Assembly: GCA_017619355.1 (NCBI GenBank)
Contig: JAFZSO010000021.1
Coordinates: 1 to 63,664, forward strand
Source of the DNA: Muribaculaceae bacterium
Lineage (GTDB): Bacteria; Bacteroidota; Bacteroidia; Bacteroidales; Muribaculaceae
Direction: 5' to 3'
Length of the DNA: 63,664 bases
Shown: piece by piece, positions 14,469-23,765 of the stretch
Layout of the letters: each line of letters starts with the position of its first letter
How positions within the stretch are numbered: position 1 is the first letter of the stretch
Program-made: the position numbers and the translations under genes
Notes under the pieces: generated by a model
Told to the model about the DNA's origin: nothing
The model's input: only the letters and a program-made list of their open reading frames with translations
The model's database searches: none

Positions 14469-16423
14469 TTGCGTTTCTTTTTAGATGATTTCTTGGAACC
14501 AGATGATTTGTTATCGTCTTTGTTGTCGTTAGAGCCTTTCTTATGCTTGCCCTTGCCCGACTTGTTCTCGGGTTCAGCTTTCTTGTCGCTCTTGGTGGGA
14601 ATCTTGATCTTGTCGCCAGCCTCGATCTTGTCGCCCTTGATGTTGTTGGCCTTGCGCAGTTCCTCGACGGTCACGCCATTCTTCTTGGCAATCTTGTCGA
14701 GCGACTCGCCACGCTTGATTTCGTGCTCAACGGGCTTGGTCTCTTCAGGTTTGGTTTCCTTCTTGCCCTTTTTGCCTTTCTTGCCACCCTTAGTGTCGTC
14801 TTCGGCCTTCTGCTTGCTGTTCTTAGCGTTCTTCTTGTTTGTGGAACCATTGTCCTTCTTCTCTTCCTTAGCCTGAGCAGCAGCTTTCTTGCCGTTATTC
14901 TTAGCTGAAGCCTGCTCGGTATCGTTGATCTTGTAACGGCTGCGCTTGGCGGCAGCTACCTCCTCTTTGGTCTTAGGCTTGGGAGCCGGTTTGGTCTCTT
15001 TCTTTTCATATTTATAGGTGTCGCCTGCCTTGATGGTGCTCTCGTCGTCGATAGTGTAAGAACCTTGGTAAGAAGATGATGCTGATGACTCGCGTCCAGG
15101 TGTGGTCTCGACCTTGATTTCGTCGTAATAGTCGGCATTGCTGCGCTTGTTGTTCTGCGCTACCATCGACGAACTGCTCTGCGAGCTGGCAGGCCGTGTG
15201 TTTTCGACCTTGATTTCGTCGTAATAGTCGGAGTTGCTGCGGCTACTGCTTGAAGAAGGCGTGGAGTTCTCCACCTTGATTTCATCGTAATACTCCGAGG
15301 CGTTGGCATAGTTGCTGCTGCTGGTGCCCGGCTCCACCACATCGCGGTTGGCATAGAGGTCGTTGCGGAACTGCGCGATGCTGTCCTCGACCATAATGAA
15401 ACTATATACCTGCTGCGAAGGCAGCGCCAGCGAGTAAGGATGTGTGTTGCCCGGAATCACATCGTGACGGTACTGCGGGTTGAGGATGCGGATTTCCTCG
15501 ATGGGGATGTTCAGCACCTGCGAAATCTGCCTGAAATGGATGCGGCGGTTCACGCTGACGGTGTCGACGATGAGCGGTTTCCTGGCCAGACTGGGACTGA
15601 TGTTGTGCTCCTTGAAGTAGGTCATGATGTAGTTGGCGGCGATGAAAGCCGGCACATAACCACGGGTCTCGCGGGGCAGGTAGTTATAGATTTCCCAGAA
15701 GTCGGGTTTCTCGGGGTTGCTGGCGCGGCGAATGGCCTTGTTCACATTGCCGGGACCGCAGTTATAGGCGGCAATGGCCAGCGACCAGTCGCCATAGATG
15801 TCGTGGAGTTGTTTGAAGTAGGCGGCAGCCTTCTCGCTCGAGCGATAAGGGTCGCGACGCTCGTCGACGAGTGAGTTCACCTCCAGGCCCACGCCACGGG
15901 CGGTTCCGAGCATGAACTGCCACAGGCCGGCAGCGCCTGCGGGCGACACGGCATTGGGGTTCATGGCCGACTCGATGACGGGGATGTACCTCAATTCCAG
16001 CGGCAATCCTTCTTTCTCGAGAGCCTGCTCGAAGATGGGCATATAGTAGAGGCTCATGCCCAGCATCTGCTCCACAAGAGTGCGATTGCGCTTCACATAG
16101 CGGTCGATGTAGGAGCGCACCACCTGGTTGTAGGGCAACTCAATTGACGACGGGATGGCCTTGAGGCGACGAATGTACTCGGCATCGTCGACTTCGCCCA
16201 CATTCTTGTTCTCCACATCCTTGTCGAGGATGGCGTAGTTCTGCAGATACCAGTTTTCCATCATGGCCTTGGTGTCGGTCTCAAAGCTGGCAGGGAAAAC
16301 GATGTCGTTGTCGGTAATCGACTCCTTGAGCGAGAGAATCGACTGCTTCTTATCGTTGGCCGCATAGATGGTGAGAGCGGCCAGCGACATGATAACGAGT
16401 GATTTGAATCGGTATTGTTTCAT
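14465..16423 (-). CDS. Membrane-associated lytic transglycosylase with LysM domain (MltD-like)
   Basis: 652 residues: signal peptide (1-22), SLT domain with catalytic E151 (RYIPVIESAMNP) followed by GAAGLWQFM, GAYNCGPG-like AIAAYNCGPGNVNK and YVPAFIAANYI. One divergent LysM-like segment follows, then a long low-complexity region. At 567-611 is a clear LysM (KRGESLDKIAKKNG) that binds peptidoglycan, and the end is Lys/Ser-rich. The linker carries three spaced copies of YYDEIKVE within residues of about 370-440, unusual for the family. It cleaves glycan strands, giving anhydromuropeptides. Part of the parA-parB-DUF5683 transcription unit; 23 bp downstream of DUF5683. Confidence 0.9.
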   Translation of the reverse strand: MKQYRFKSLVIMSLAALTIYAANDKKQSILSLKESITDNDIVFPASFETDTKAMMENWYLQNYAILDKDVENKNVGEVDDAEYIRRLKAIPSSIELPYNQVVRSYIDRYVKRNRTLVEQMLGMSLYYMPIFEQALEKEGLPLELRYIPVIESAMNPNAVSPAGAAGLWQFMLGTARGVGLEVNSLVDERRDPYRSSEKAAAYFKQLHDIYGDWSLAIAAYNCGPGNVNKAIRRASNPEKPDFWEIYNYLPRETRGYVPAFIAANYIMTYFKEHNISPSLARKPLIVDTVSVNRRIHFRQISQVLNIPIEEIRILNPQYRHDVIPGNTHPYSLALPSQQVYSFIMVEDSIAQFRNDLYANRDVVEPGTSSSNYANASEYYDEIKVENSTPSSSSSRSNSDYYDEIKVENTRPASSQSSSSMVAQNNKRSNADYYDEIKVETTPGRESSASSSYQGSYTIDDESTIKAGDTYKYEKKETKPAPKPKTKEEVAAAKRSRYKINDTEQASAKNNGKKAAAQAKEEKKDNGSTNKKNAKNSKQKAEDDTKGGKKGKKGKKETKPEETKPVEHEIKRGESLDKIAKKNGVTVEELRKANNIKGDKIEAGDKIKIPTKSDKKAEPENKSGKGKHKKGSNDNKDDNKSSGSKKSSKKKRK

Positions 16424-16446
16424 TGTTTCAACGAGTTTTGTTCAGT

Positions 16447-17244
16447 TCAAAAGTTTATGGCACACTGCAGTCCAAGTGAAGGCTTGGCAACAGGGCCGGT
16501 GTTATTGAGCAAGGCGGGCGACACATCCATCGACAGGTCGGGTGAGATGTCGAAGTGTGAGAGCGATGCGTCGACATAGGCGTCGACGATGTTGAGCAGA
16601 TACACTCCGAAGATTCCTATGATGCAGATGTCGCGGTAGCGCCTGTAATAGTCTTTCTTGTTCTTGAGCACCTTCTTGAGCCACGCCGGGTCGAGGTCGC
16701 TCTCCTTGACGGTGGGCGGGAAGAAGTTCATGTAGCTGTGCGTGTTGGGGTCGTTGTCCATCACATCACGATAAGCCTTGGTGTAGTCGCTGAGCATGCG
16801 GTTATTCCAGGTGGTACCATAGCCCAGACCCACAAAGGCGCCCACCACGATGGGGAGTTTCCAGTAGCGGCGGTTATAGATCTGACCCAAACCCGGGCAT
16901 AGAGCCGAGAGCCACAGCGCACGGATGGGGTCGGGGTTGAAGATGCGCACCTTGCCCATGCCGTTGTCGGGGGCGATGGAGTCGGTGGTGAGCATCAGGG
17001 TGTCGGCCACAAGGGTGGAGTGCATGGCGCGCGCCGAGGGCGAGAGCGAGTCGGTGCGCTGCTTCACCACGATGGTTGCAGTGGAGTCGGCCGACACCAG
17101 TGTGGTATCGGCATCCTGCGCCGAGGCCGAAGTGGCACAAAACACACACAGGCATAGCAAAATTGCTAAACCTGAAGCGTGGCAATATGTAGTTATTATA
17201 TTGTTTATCACATAAATAGTGGCAACCTTCACCTGCCCGTCCAC
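16447..17244 (-). CDS. DUF5683 membrane protein
   Basis: 265 residues. An N-terminal hydrophobic signal (about 25-43) is followed by a Ser/Thr-rich segment. The DUF5683 hallmark is ALWLSALCPGLGQIYNRRYWKLPIV near 109-132, with further hydrophobic stretches at about 132-145 and 205-225. The family is almost universal in Bacteroidetes between parB and the MltD-like transglycosylase, as here, and has no defined function. The first ATG is used; the unusual 20 residues before the hydrophobic core suggest that the true start could be slightly internal at a non-ATG codon. It is 28 bp downstream of parB. Confidence 0.75.
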   Translation of the reverse strand: MDGQVKVATIYVINNIITTYCHASGLAILLCLCVFCATSASAQDADTTLVSADSTATIVVKQRTDSLSPSARAMHSTLVADTLMLTTDSIAPDNGMGKVRIFNPDPIRALWLSALCPGLGQIYNRRYWKLPIVVGAFVGLGYGTTWNNRMLSDYTKAYRDVMDNDPNTHSYMNFFPPTVKESDLDPAWLKKVLKNKKDYYRRYRDICIIGIFGVYLLNIVDAYVDASLSHFDISPDLSMDVSPALLNNTGPVAKPSLGLQCAINF

Positions 17245-17272
17245 TATGAGCAGGCAGCATGAACGGCGCCTT

Positions 17273-18166
17273 TTAGTTGTTTTTTAGTCGGTCAAAGATA
17301 GTAATAATTTTCTCTAATTCATCTTCGCTGTCGAAGGGGAATGTTATTTTTCCTTTACCCGAAGTGTTGCATGAAAACTTCACGGGCACGCCAAACGAAG
17401 CAGAGAGGTGTTTTTGAAGCACTTCAAAATCTTTGGCACTCAGCTGATTGCTGCGGCTTTGCGCATTTGTGGATCCTTGTTCGTCGGCAGCCTGATACTG
17501 CTTGGCGAGTTGCTCGACCTGCCTCACCGATAAACCTTTTTTAAGAATCTCGTTATATAATTTTAACTGGAGCGAAGGTTTGTCGATAGAAAGCAGAGCA
17601 CGGGCATGACCCATGTCCACGGCCTTGTCGCGCAGACCCAGCTGCACCTCGGCGGGGAGCTTGAGCAGACGCAGGAAGTTGGCTATGGTGGCGCGTTTCT
17701 TGCCAATGCGCTCGCTCAACCGCTCTTGGGTGAGGTGGTACTGGTCGATGAGTTTGCGGAAGGTGAGTGCAATCTCAATGGCATTGAGGTCCTCGCGCTG
17801 AATGTTCTCGATGAGTGCCATCTCGGTGATTTCAGCATCGTTAGCGGTGCGCACATAGGCAGGCACCGAGCGCAACCCCGCCAGTTTGGCCGCACGGAAT
17901 CGGCGTTCGCCCGAAATGATCTGATAGGCATTGGGGGCAATGCTGCGCAGGGTGAGCGGCTGGATGATGCCCAATTCACGAATCGACATGGCGAGTTCCT
18001 CGAGAGCCGTCTCGTCGAACGAGGTTCGTGGCTGTTCGGGATTGGGTTCAATCTGGTCGATGGGAATCTCGTTGATGGCCGAGGAACCGCTGGTCTGGAT
18101 GTCGTCCATGGAGATGAGCGAGTCGAGGCCGCGTCCCAGGGCATTTCGTTTGCTTTTATTGTTCAT
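17273..18166 (-). CDS. parB: Chromosome-partitioning protein ParB
   Basis: 297 residues. Centromere-binding CTPase clamp of the chromosome partition system. The N-terminal ALGRGLDSLI motif contacts ParA; then come the CTP-binding GERRFRAAKLAGL box near 80 and IENIQREDLNAIE, the parS-reading helix-turn-helix (LTQERLSERIGKKRATIANFLRLL) and a C-terminal dimerisation domain. An ATG at 18193 in the same frame would add nine residues; the ATG at 18166 (MNNKSKRNALG) fits the family's usual N-terminus. No perfect parS palindrome was found in the window. It lies just downstream of parA. Confidence 0.93.
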   Translation of the reverse strand: MNNKSKRNALGRGLDSLISMDDIQTSGSSAINEIPIDQIEPNPEQPRTSFDETALEELAMSIRELGIIQPLTLRSIAPNAYQIISGERRFRAAKLAGLRSVPAYVRTANDAEITEMALIENIQREDLNAIEIALTFRKLIDQYHLTQERLSERIGKKRATIANFLRLLKLPAEVQLGLRDKAVDMGHARALLSIDKPSLQLKLYNEILKKGLSVRQVEQLAKQYQAADEQGSTNAQSRSNQLSAKDFEVLQKHLSASFGVPVKFSCNTSGKGKITFPFDSEDELEKIITIFDRLKNN

Positions 18167-18205
18167 AGTAGTGTTGTGTACTTGATGGTTCAACGAATAG
18201 TAGGA

Positions 18206-18973
18206 TTAATGCGCATTCTTGGCGATGAGTTCCTTGGCGAGCTGCATGTGGCTGGTGGCGCCGCGGCTCGTGGGGTCGTAGAGGATGGCGGGCAGTCCGT
18301 GGCTGGGCGCCTCGCTGAGCCTGATGTTGCGCGGAATGACGGTGGTGAACACCATGTCGCCAAAGTGCGTCTTCAGTTCCTCGTAGATTTGGTTGGCGAG
18401 CCTCAAGCGGGCATCGTACATGGTGAGCAGGAAACCCTCGATGCGCAAGACGGGATTCAGTTTCGACTTGATGATGCGCACCGTGTTGAGCAGTTTGCTG
18501 ATGCCCTCGAGGGCAAAGTACTCGGCCTGAACAGGGATGATGACCGAGTGAGCAGCCGTGAGGGCGTTGACGGTGATGAGCCCCAGCGAGGGACTGCAGT
18601 CGATGAGCACATAGTCGTAGTCATTCACTACCTCATTGAGCATGGTCTGCATCACTTTTTCGCGATGAGGCTTGTTGATGAGTTCAAGTTCAGCACCCAC
18701 CAGGTCGATTCTTGACCCGAGCACATCGAGCCCCTCGACGCACGACGCCACTTGCGCCCCCTTCACGGGGTAGTCGTCGACAAGACATTCATAGACCGAT
18801 GTAGTGAGTTGCTTGGGGTCGATGCCCAGTCCCGAAGTGGCATTGGCCTGCGGGTCGGCATCGATGAGCAGTACCTTCTTCTTATTCACAGCCAGCGAGG
18901 CGGCAAGGTTGATGGCGGTAGTAGTTTTACCCACACCTCCCTTTTGGTTTGCTATTGCTATAATCTTTCCCAT
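18206..18973 (-). CDS. parA: Chromosome-partitioning ATPase ParA (Soj)
   Basis: 255 residues. Deviant Walker A KGGVGKTT (residues 11-18), A' motif LIDADPQANAT, and Walker B DYVLIDCSPSLG are all canonical for Soj/ParA. It binds DNA as an ATP dimer and drives ParB-origin separation. First gene of the operon parA-parB-DUF5683-transglycosylase-dipeptidase, coupling chromosome segregation genes with cell-wall enzymes, an arrangement common in Bacteroidales. Confidence 0.95.
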   Translation of the reverse strand: MGKIIAIANQKGGVGKTTTAINLAASLAVNKKKVLLIDADPQANATSGLGIDPKQLTTSVYECLVDDYPVKGAQVASCVEGLDVLGSRIDLVGAELELINKPHREKVMQTMLNEVVNDYDYVLIDCSPSLGLITVNALTAAHSVIIPVQAEYFALEGISKLLNTVRIIKSKLNPVLRIEGFLLTMYDARLRLANQIYEELKTHFGDMVFTTVIPRNIRLSEAPSHGLPAILYDPTSRGATSHMQLAKELIAKNAH

Positions 18974-19295
18974 ATATAATTATAAATGAAATTTGATGCA
19001 AAGGAATCACTTTTTAGTGAGAAAACCCCTAAAAAGCGAGTTAAAATGCTTAAATTGTTGACAAGTCACGGTTTTTGTTAATAACTATAGAGTGTTATAG
19101 ATAAAAAACATTAAAAGAAATGCAAAAAATGAATCAAATGAGACTGAAAAGTTGTGTTTTCAGAAATTAATTGTGAAATTTGTAGCTTTGTATTACCCTT
19201 TCCTATCCCATATTGATAGGGACAATTTTAAAACGAAACTATTAACAAACTCATTGCCAAAGCGATGAACTAAAAAAAATACAGACTTAAAAACT
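18974..19295. other. Divergent intergenic region (parA / M6 protease operon)
   Basis: 322 bp, A+T-rich, no gene. On plus, a -7 element TAGCTTTG at 19183-19190 precedes a ~100-nt leader of the M6 operon that carries a 6-bp hairpin, CCTATC (19202-19207) and GATAGG (19215-19220). On minus, near parA, only an imperfect -7 (TTCCTTTG) is visible. A hairpin-forming stretch around ACTTTTTAGTG occurs near 19009. Confidence 0.55.
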
Positions 19296-21527
19296 ATGAA
19301 AAAATTTTTAACCCTGATTGTTGCAGCCCTGTTGGGTGCAAATGCGGCTTTTGCTATTCCTGCCAGTCCTTATCCCATTGTGGTGACACAACCCGACGGC
19401 AAACAAATCACCCTGAAAATAAACGGCGACGAGCGTTACAACTTCTATACAACGGTCGACGGCTATACCGTGATGCAGAACAAGGAAGGCTTCTATGTGT
19501 ATGCCAAGAAAGATAACGGCAGCCTTGTGCCCACAGCCACCATAGCCCGCAATGCCGACGAGCGCAGTGCTGCCGATGTGGCCATGCTCAACCAGATAGG
19601 CAAGCGCATTATTGACGACAACAGCGTGAAGGGCGCACAGAAACTGCGTGCCCAACAGGAGTCGATGCTTAAGGGACGTATCGACTATGACAACTTCAGG
19701 GGCCTGGTGCTGCTGGTGGAATTCAACGACTGCTCGTTTTCACGCAGCGATGTCGCCGAGTTTTACCAAAACATGATAAACCAGCCCAACTATAGCGGCT
19801 TTACCAACGAAGATGGCTCGGTAAACAGTTACGGTCGATACACCGGCAGTGTGCGCGACTACTTCTACGACAACAGCTACGGAGCCTTCAACCCGCATTT
19901 TGACGTGGTAGGGCCTATCATGCTTAAAAACTATGGAGTGAACTCGCCTAACCAGACGTACAACATGCGTGCCATACTTACTGCCGCCATCAATGCTGCC
20001 GACTCTCTGGTCAACTTCAGCCAATATGACCTTGACGGTGACAAGAATGTGGATATGTTCTATGTGATTTTTGCCGGCGTAGGTTCTAATACCGGTGAGG
20101 CACCTCAGCATGTGTGGCCCCACGCCAGTTACATGTGGCCCACTCTCACACGCGACGGTGTAAAACTTGGACGTTATGCCTGCTCGTGCGAACTCTATTC
20201 TCAGGACTACAATATTATTGATGGTATTGGCACTATGTGCCACGAGTTCAGCCATGTGCTGGGTCTGCCCGACCTTTATGATGCCGACTATGAGGAAAAT
20301 GGCCAGGCGTACACTCCCAGCACCTATGAAATCATGGATGGTGGCGGCTACAACAACATAGGCCGCACGCCTGCCGGTTACTCGGCCTATGACAGATACT
20401 CACTCGGATTTGCTCCTGCCAGCATCATCACCGAGGCAGGGTCTTATTCGCTTCAAGCCCTGTCGTCATACCAAGAGATTTACAAGATTCCCACACCAGT
20501 CAACAATGAGTTCTTCTTGCTTGAAAACAGGCAGAAAAGCGGGAAATGGGATGCCTATATACCTGGTCACGGCATGCTCGTGGCCCGTGTGGACAGCACC
20601 AATACCAACGTGTGGACCGGAAACGACGTGAACAACGATCCCAGCCACCTCTACTATGAGATTCTGCGTGCCGGCAATGCCACTGATGGAGAGGGCGTGG
20701 CAAGCGACCCCTTCCCTGGCATGAAAGGCGTGACGATGATCACCAATGCCACCATGCCCAGCCTCAAGACCTGGAACGGCACTGAAAATGCCTTTAATAT
20801 CACGGGAATCAAGGAAGAAGATGGCGTGATCTATTTCTCGGTGCTCAACGAAGGAGACCTTCTGAACGATGTGGAAGACTTCGAGACCATGCCTGTCACC
20901 ACCAGCACCTCGGCAACCAACGTGGAAGGCCGCTGGGCCAACTGGTCGTTCACCAAGTGCAATGTGACCGCTCCTGGCGAGGGCAAGTGCAATGGTGAGC
21001 ACTCGGTGCAGATGAAGTTGCCTTGCCTCATGGAGTGCAGCGACACCTACTACGACGCATATCAGCTTGCCGTGACAGTGTTCAACACCACCACTACCGA
21101 CGCCAAACTGGTTCTGTCCTACTCTGAAGATGGCGGTGCCACATGGATTACAGCCAAATCAGCTACCGGCGAAACCTCTATCACCATCCCCAAGAAAACT
21201 ACCGCCATTCCCACCTGGATGTTGTCGACAAGCCAGCAAAAGGCCACCCGTTATCGCATCCAGCAGACGGCGGGCAACAAGAACACCCCCATGTATGTCG
21301 ACGACATTACCCTCTACTACACTGCCAAGGGCACAGGGCTGATGCGAGGCGATGTGAACCGCGACGGCAAAGTGAACGTGACTGACGTGACCGCTCTGGT
21401 CAACATGATACTGGGTTCTATCGAAAAAGACCAAGAAAGTGCCGACGTGAACGGCGACGGCAAGATCAACGTCTCTGACGTGACAGCACTGATTAACATT
21501 ATTCTGGGCGTTACCTCTTCAAAATAA
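19296..21527 (+). CDS. Secreted M6-family metalloprotease with dockerin repeats (copy 1)
   Basis: 743 residues. Signal peptide (1-20, ending AFA). An N-terminal pro-like module is shared by all three neighbours (YPIVVTQPDGKQITL...YTTVDGYTVMQ). The M6 (immune-inhibitor A-like) zinc protease domain carries HEFSH at 316-320 followed by VLGLPDLYD, and the downstream MDGGGYNN Met-turn. A beta-rich C-terminal region begins at VEDFETMP near 527. Two dockerin repeats end the protein (GDVNRDGKVNVTDVTAL). Secreted or cell-surface proteolysis of dietary or host protein is inferred. It is first of three tandem paralogues, with only 8 bp to the next. Confidence 0.9.
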   Translation: MKKFLTLIVAALLGANAAFAIPASPYPIVVTQPDGKQITLKINGDERYNFYTTVDGYTVMQNKEGFYVYAKKDNGSLVPTATIARNADERSAADVAMLNQIGKRIIDDNSVKGAQKLRAQQESMLKGRIDYDNFRGLVLLVEFNDCSFSRSDVAEFYQNMINQPNYSGFTNEDGSVNSYGRYTGSVRDYFYDNSYGAFNPHFDVVGPIMLKNYGVNSPNQTYNMRAILTAAINAADSLVNFSQYDLDGDKNVDMFYVIFAGVGSNTGEAPQHVWPHASYMWPTLTRDGVKLGRYACSCELYSQDYNIIDGIGTMCHEFSHVLGLPDLYDADYEENGQAYTPSTYEIMDGGGYNNIGRTPAGYSAYDRYSLGFAPASIITEAGSYSLQALSSYQEIYKIPTPVNNEFFLLENRQKSGKWDAYIPGHGMLVARVDSTNTNVWTGNDVNNDPSHLYYEILRAGNATDGEGVASDPFPGMKGVTMITNATMPSLKTWNGTENAFNITGIKEEDGVIYFSVLNEGDLLNDVEDFETMPVTTSTSATNVEGRWANWSFTKCNVTAPGEGKCNGEHSVQMKLPCLMECSDTYYDAYQLAVTVFNTTTTDAKLVLSYSEDGGATWITAKSATGETSITIPKKTTAIPTWMLSTSQQKATRYRIQQTAGNKNTPMYVDDITLYYTAKGTGLMRGDVNRDGKVNVTDVTALVNMILGSIEKDQESADVNGDGKINVSDVTALINIILGVTSSK

Positions 21528-21535
21528 ACCTGACA

Positions 21536-23728
21536 ATGAAAAAATTTCTGACTGCTATCAGTTTTGTTGCCCTGGCGCTGGTCCAGGCACATGCCGTTCC
21601 GGCTTACCCCTATCCAGTGACAGTGACCCAGCCCGACGGCACCACGCTCACCCTGCTGGGCCACGGCGACGAGTTCTATAACTACATCACTACTCAGGAT
21701 GGCTACACCCTGCTCCAAAACGAGGAGGGGTGCTATGTGTATGCCACACGGCAAAACGGGCGGTTATTGAAAACCAGCATGGTGGCGCACGACCCAGCAC
21801 AGCGTGATGCCAGCGAGGTGAATTTCCTGCAAACGGTGAGCAAGCGCCTCATCGACGAACCGCAGGTAGCGGCAGCCAAACAGGCCAAAAAGATTGAATA
21901 TGCCCCATCCACACCGCAAGGAATTTCCAATAATTACATGAATTACAGAGGACTAATCATCCTCATCAACTATACCGATGTACAGTTCTCACGCAGCGAT
22001 GCGACGGACTTGTACTATCACATGTTCAACGACGAGGGCTACACCGGCTACACCAATGAAGACGGTTCTAACAATCCCTACGGCAGGTTTACCGGCAGCG
22101 TGTGCGACTACTACCGGGATAATTCTAACGGCATCTTCCAGCCGCAATTCGATGTGGTGGGCCCTGTTAATGTGAACTATAAGTCGACCGATGGACGAAA
22201 CAAGGCCAAGAACATCTTCAACGCCGCCGTGCAAGCAGCCCATGCTGAAGGCGTGGATTGGAGCAAATATGATAATGACAACAATGGTGTGGTAGATATG
22301 GTTTACTTCATGGTGGCTGGTTACGGTTCAAATGTGACCGGAAATGCCAGCAATCTGCTGTGGCCTCACAAGTCTTCACTGCAATTGAGAGTAGGTGGCT
22401 ACTGGGTTACCCTCTATGCCTCGTCTACCGAGATGTGCGGCAGCGAAGGTTCGGAAGTGCTCGACGGCATTGGCACGGTGTGTCATGAGTTCACCCACGT
22501 GCTGGGTTTCCCCGACCTCTACGACACCAACTACGAAACTGACGGGCAAAGCCATCATCCCGGCAACTGGGACATCATGGCTGGTGGCGGTTACCTGAAC
22601 AACAGCCGCACACCTGCAGGCTACTCGGCCTTTGAGAAATATGCCCTGGGCTTTGTCATGCCCAGGAAAATAACCAAAGAAGGCAATTTTGTGCTGCATC
22701 CGCAAGGCGATACTCACGAGAGCTACATGCTGCTCACTCCCAGAGATAAGGAATACTTCCTGCTTGAAAACCGACAGAAAAAAAGCAAATGGGATGCCTA
22801 CCTGCCCGGCCACGGCATGCTCGTGGTGAGGGTGGACTCTACCGAGTCGTGGGAAAACGGAGTAAACACCAACCCTGCTCACAATCACTACGTGTTGCTG
22901 CGTGCAGGCGGCAGCACATCGGGCGCACTACCGACCGACCCCTTCCCGGGCACCGACAATGTTGTGTATCTTTCTAACAACACTACCGCCAATCTCAAGA
23001 CCTGGAACGGAATACCCAACGAATATGTGATTTACAACATCCAGGAGAAAAACGGTGTCATCTCTTTCTCGACCATGAAGGAGTATCATGAGCAGACCGA
23101 TGTGGAAGACTTCGAGGCAATGCCTGTGACTGCGGCTTCGGGTGCTACCGACGTAGAAGGCAACTTCTCCACATGGACATTCTCGAAGTGCAATGTTGCC
23201 ACTCCCGCCGAGGGTATTGGCAACGGAGCACATGCTGTGGCCATGAAAAAGCCCAGTTCAATAACGATGACGCAGATGTTTGAGAAAGACATCTACATGG
23301 TGAGTGCCTACTTGAACAATACTACTACCACCAATGCCAAGTTTGTGCTCTCTTACTCAACCGACAGTGTCACATGGAAGACGGCCTACCCATCGGAAGT
23401 GGTGATGAATTCAAAATCAGACAAGACCGTCTATTGGCTCGTAGACGCACCTGTTGGGGCCTATCTGCGCATCAACCAGATTGCAGGTGCCACAGCCACC
23501 AAGGTGTATCTCGATGACCTTACCATCTATCATCGCGGTGACCCCTTGTTCATCATAGGTGATGTGAATCTTGACGGACGTGTGAACGTGAGCGATGTGA
23601 CAGCCTTGGTCAATATGATTCTGGGCTTATCAGAAATGGAACCCCTGCTGGGTGACATCAACGCAGATGGTAACGTGAATGTGAGCGACCTCACCGCACT
23701 CATCAACATCATTTTGGGCGTACATTAA
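21536..23728 (+). CDS. Secreted M6-family metalloprotease with dockerin repeats (copy 2)
   Basis: 730 residues, same plan as its neighbours: signal peptide ending near AHA (residue 20), the YPVTVTQPDGTTLTL module, catalytic HEFTH at 317-321 with VLGFPDLYD, the Met-turn MAGGGYLN, a C-terminal beta-rich part starting at DVEDFEAMP, and paired dockerin repeats at the end. The Ser-to-Thr change inside the zinc motif is neutral for metal binding. Paralogues diverge clearly in their central domain, so the triplication is not recent, while the dockerin tails remain very alike. Gap to copy 3 is 37 bp. Confidence 0.9.
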   Translation: MKKFLTAISFVALALVQAHAVPAYPYPVTVTQPDGTTLTLLGHGDEFYNYITTQDGYTLLQNEEGCYVYATRQNGRLLKTSMVAHDPAQRDASEVNFLQTVSKRLIDEPQVAAAKQAKKIEYAPSTPQGISNNYMNYRGLIILINYTDVQFSRSDATDLYYHMFNDEGYTGYTNEDGSNNPYGRFTGSVCDYYRDNSNGIFQPQFDVVGPVNVNYKSTDGRNKAKNIFNAAVQAAHAEGVDWSKYDNDNNGVVDMVYFMVAGYGSNVTGNASNLLWPHKSSLQLRVGGYWVTLYASSTEMCGSEGSEVLDGIGTVCHEFTHVLGFPDLYDTNYETDGQSHHPGNWDIMAGGGYLNNSRTPAGYSAFEKYALGFVMPRKITKEGNFVLHPQGDTHESYMLLTPRDKEYFLLENRQKKSKWDAYLPGHGMLVVRVDSTESWENGVNTNPAHNHYVLLRAGGSTSGALPTDPFPGTDNVVYLSNNTTANLKTWNGIPNEYVIYNIQEKNGVISFSTMKEYHEQTDVEDFEAMPVTAASGATDVEGNFSTWTFSKCNVATPAEGIGNGAHAVAMKKPSSITMTQMFEKDIYMVSAYLNNTTTTNAKFVLSYSTDSVTWKTAYPSEVVMNSKSDKTVYWLVDAPVGAYLRINQIAGATATKVYLDDLTIYHRGDPLFIIGDVNLDGRVNVSDVTALVNMILGLSEMEPLLGDINADGNVNVSDLTALINIILGVH

Positions 23729-23765
23729 AAGACAACTATAAAATTATCTATAACAACAACTTACA

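Noticed and set aside
17606-18715. Open frame of 369 codons on plus, opposite parA and parB
   Set aside because: Both minus genes are canonical; the plus frame crosses both and has no recognisable domain.
18974-19295. parS site or replication origin near parAB
   Set aside because: No TGTTTCACGTGAAACA-like palindrome and no cluster of DnaA boxes was found here or beside other CACGTG words in the window.
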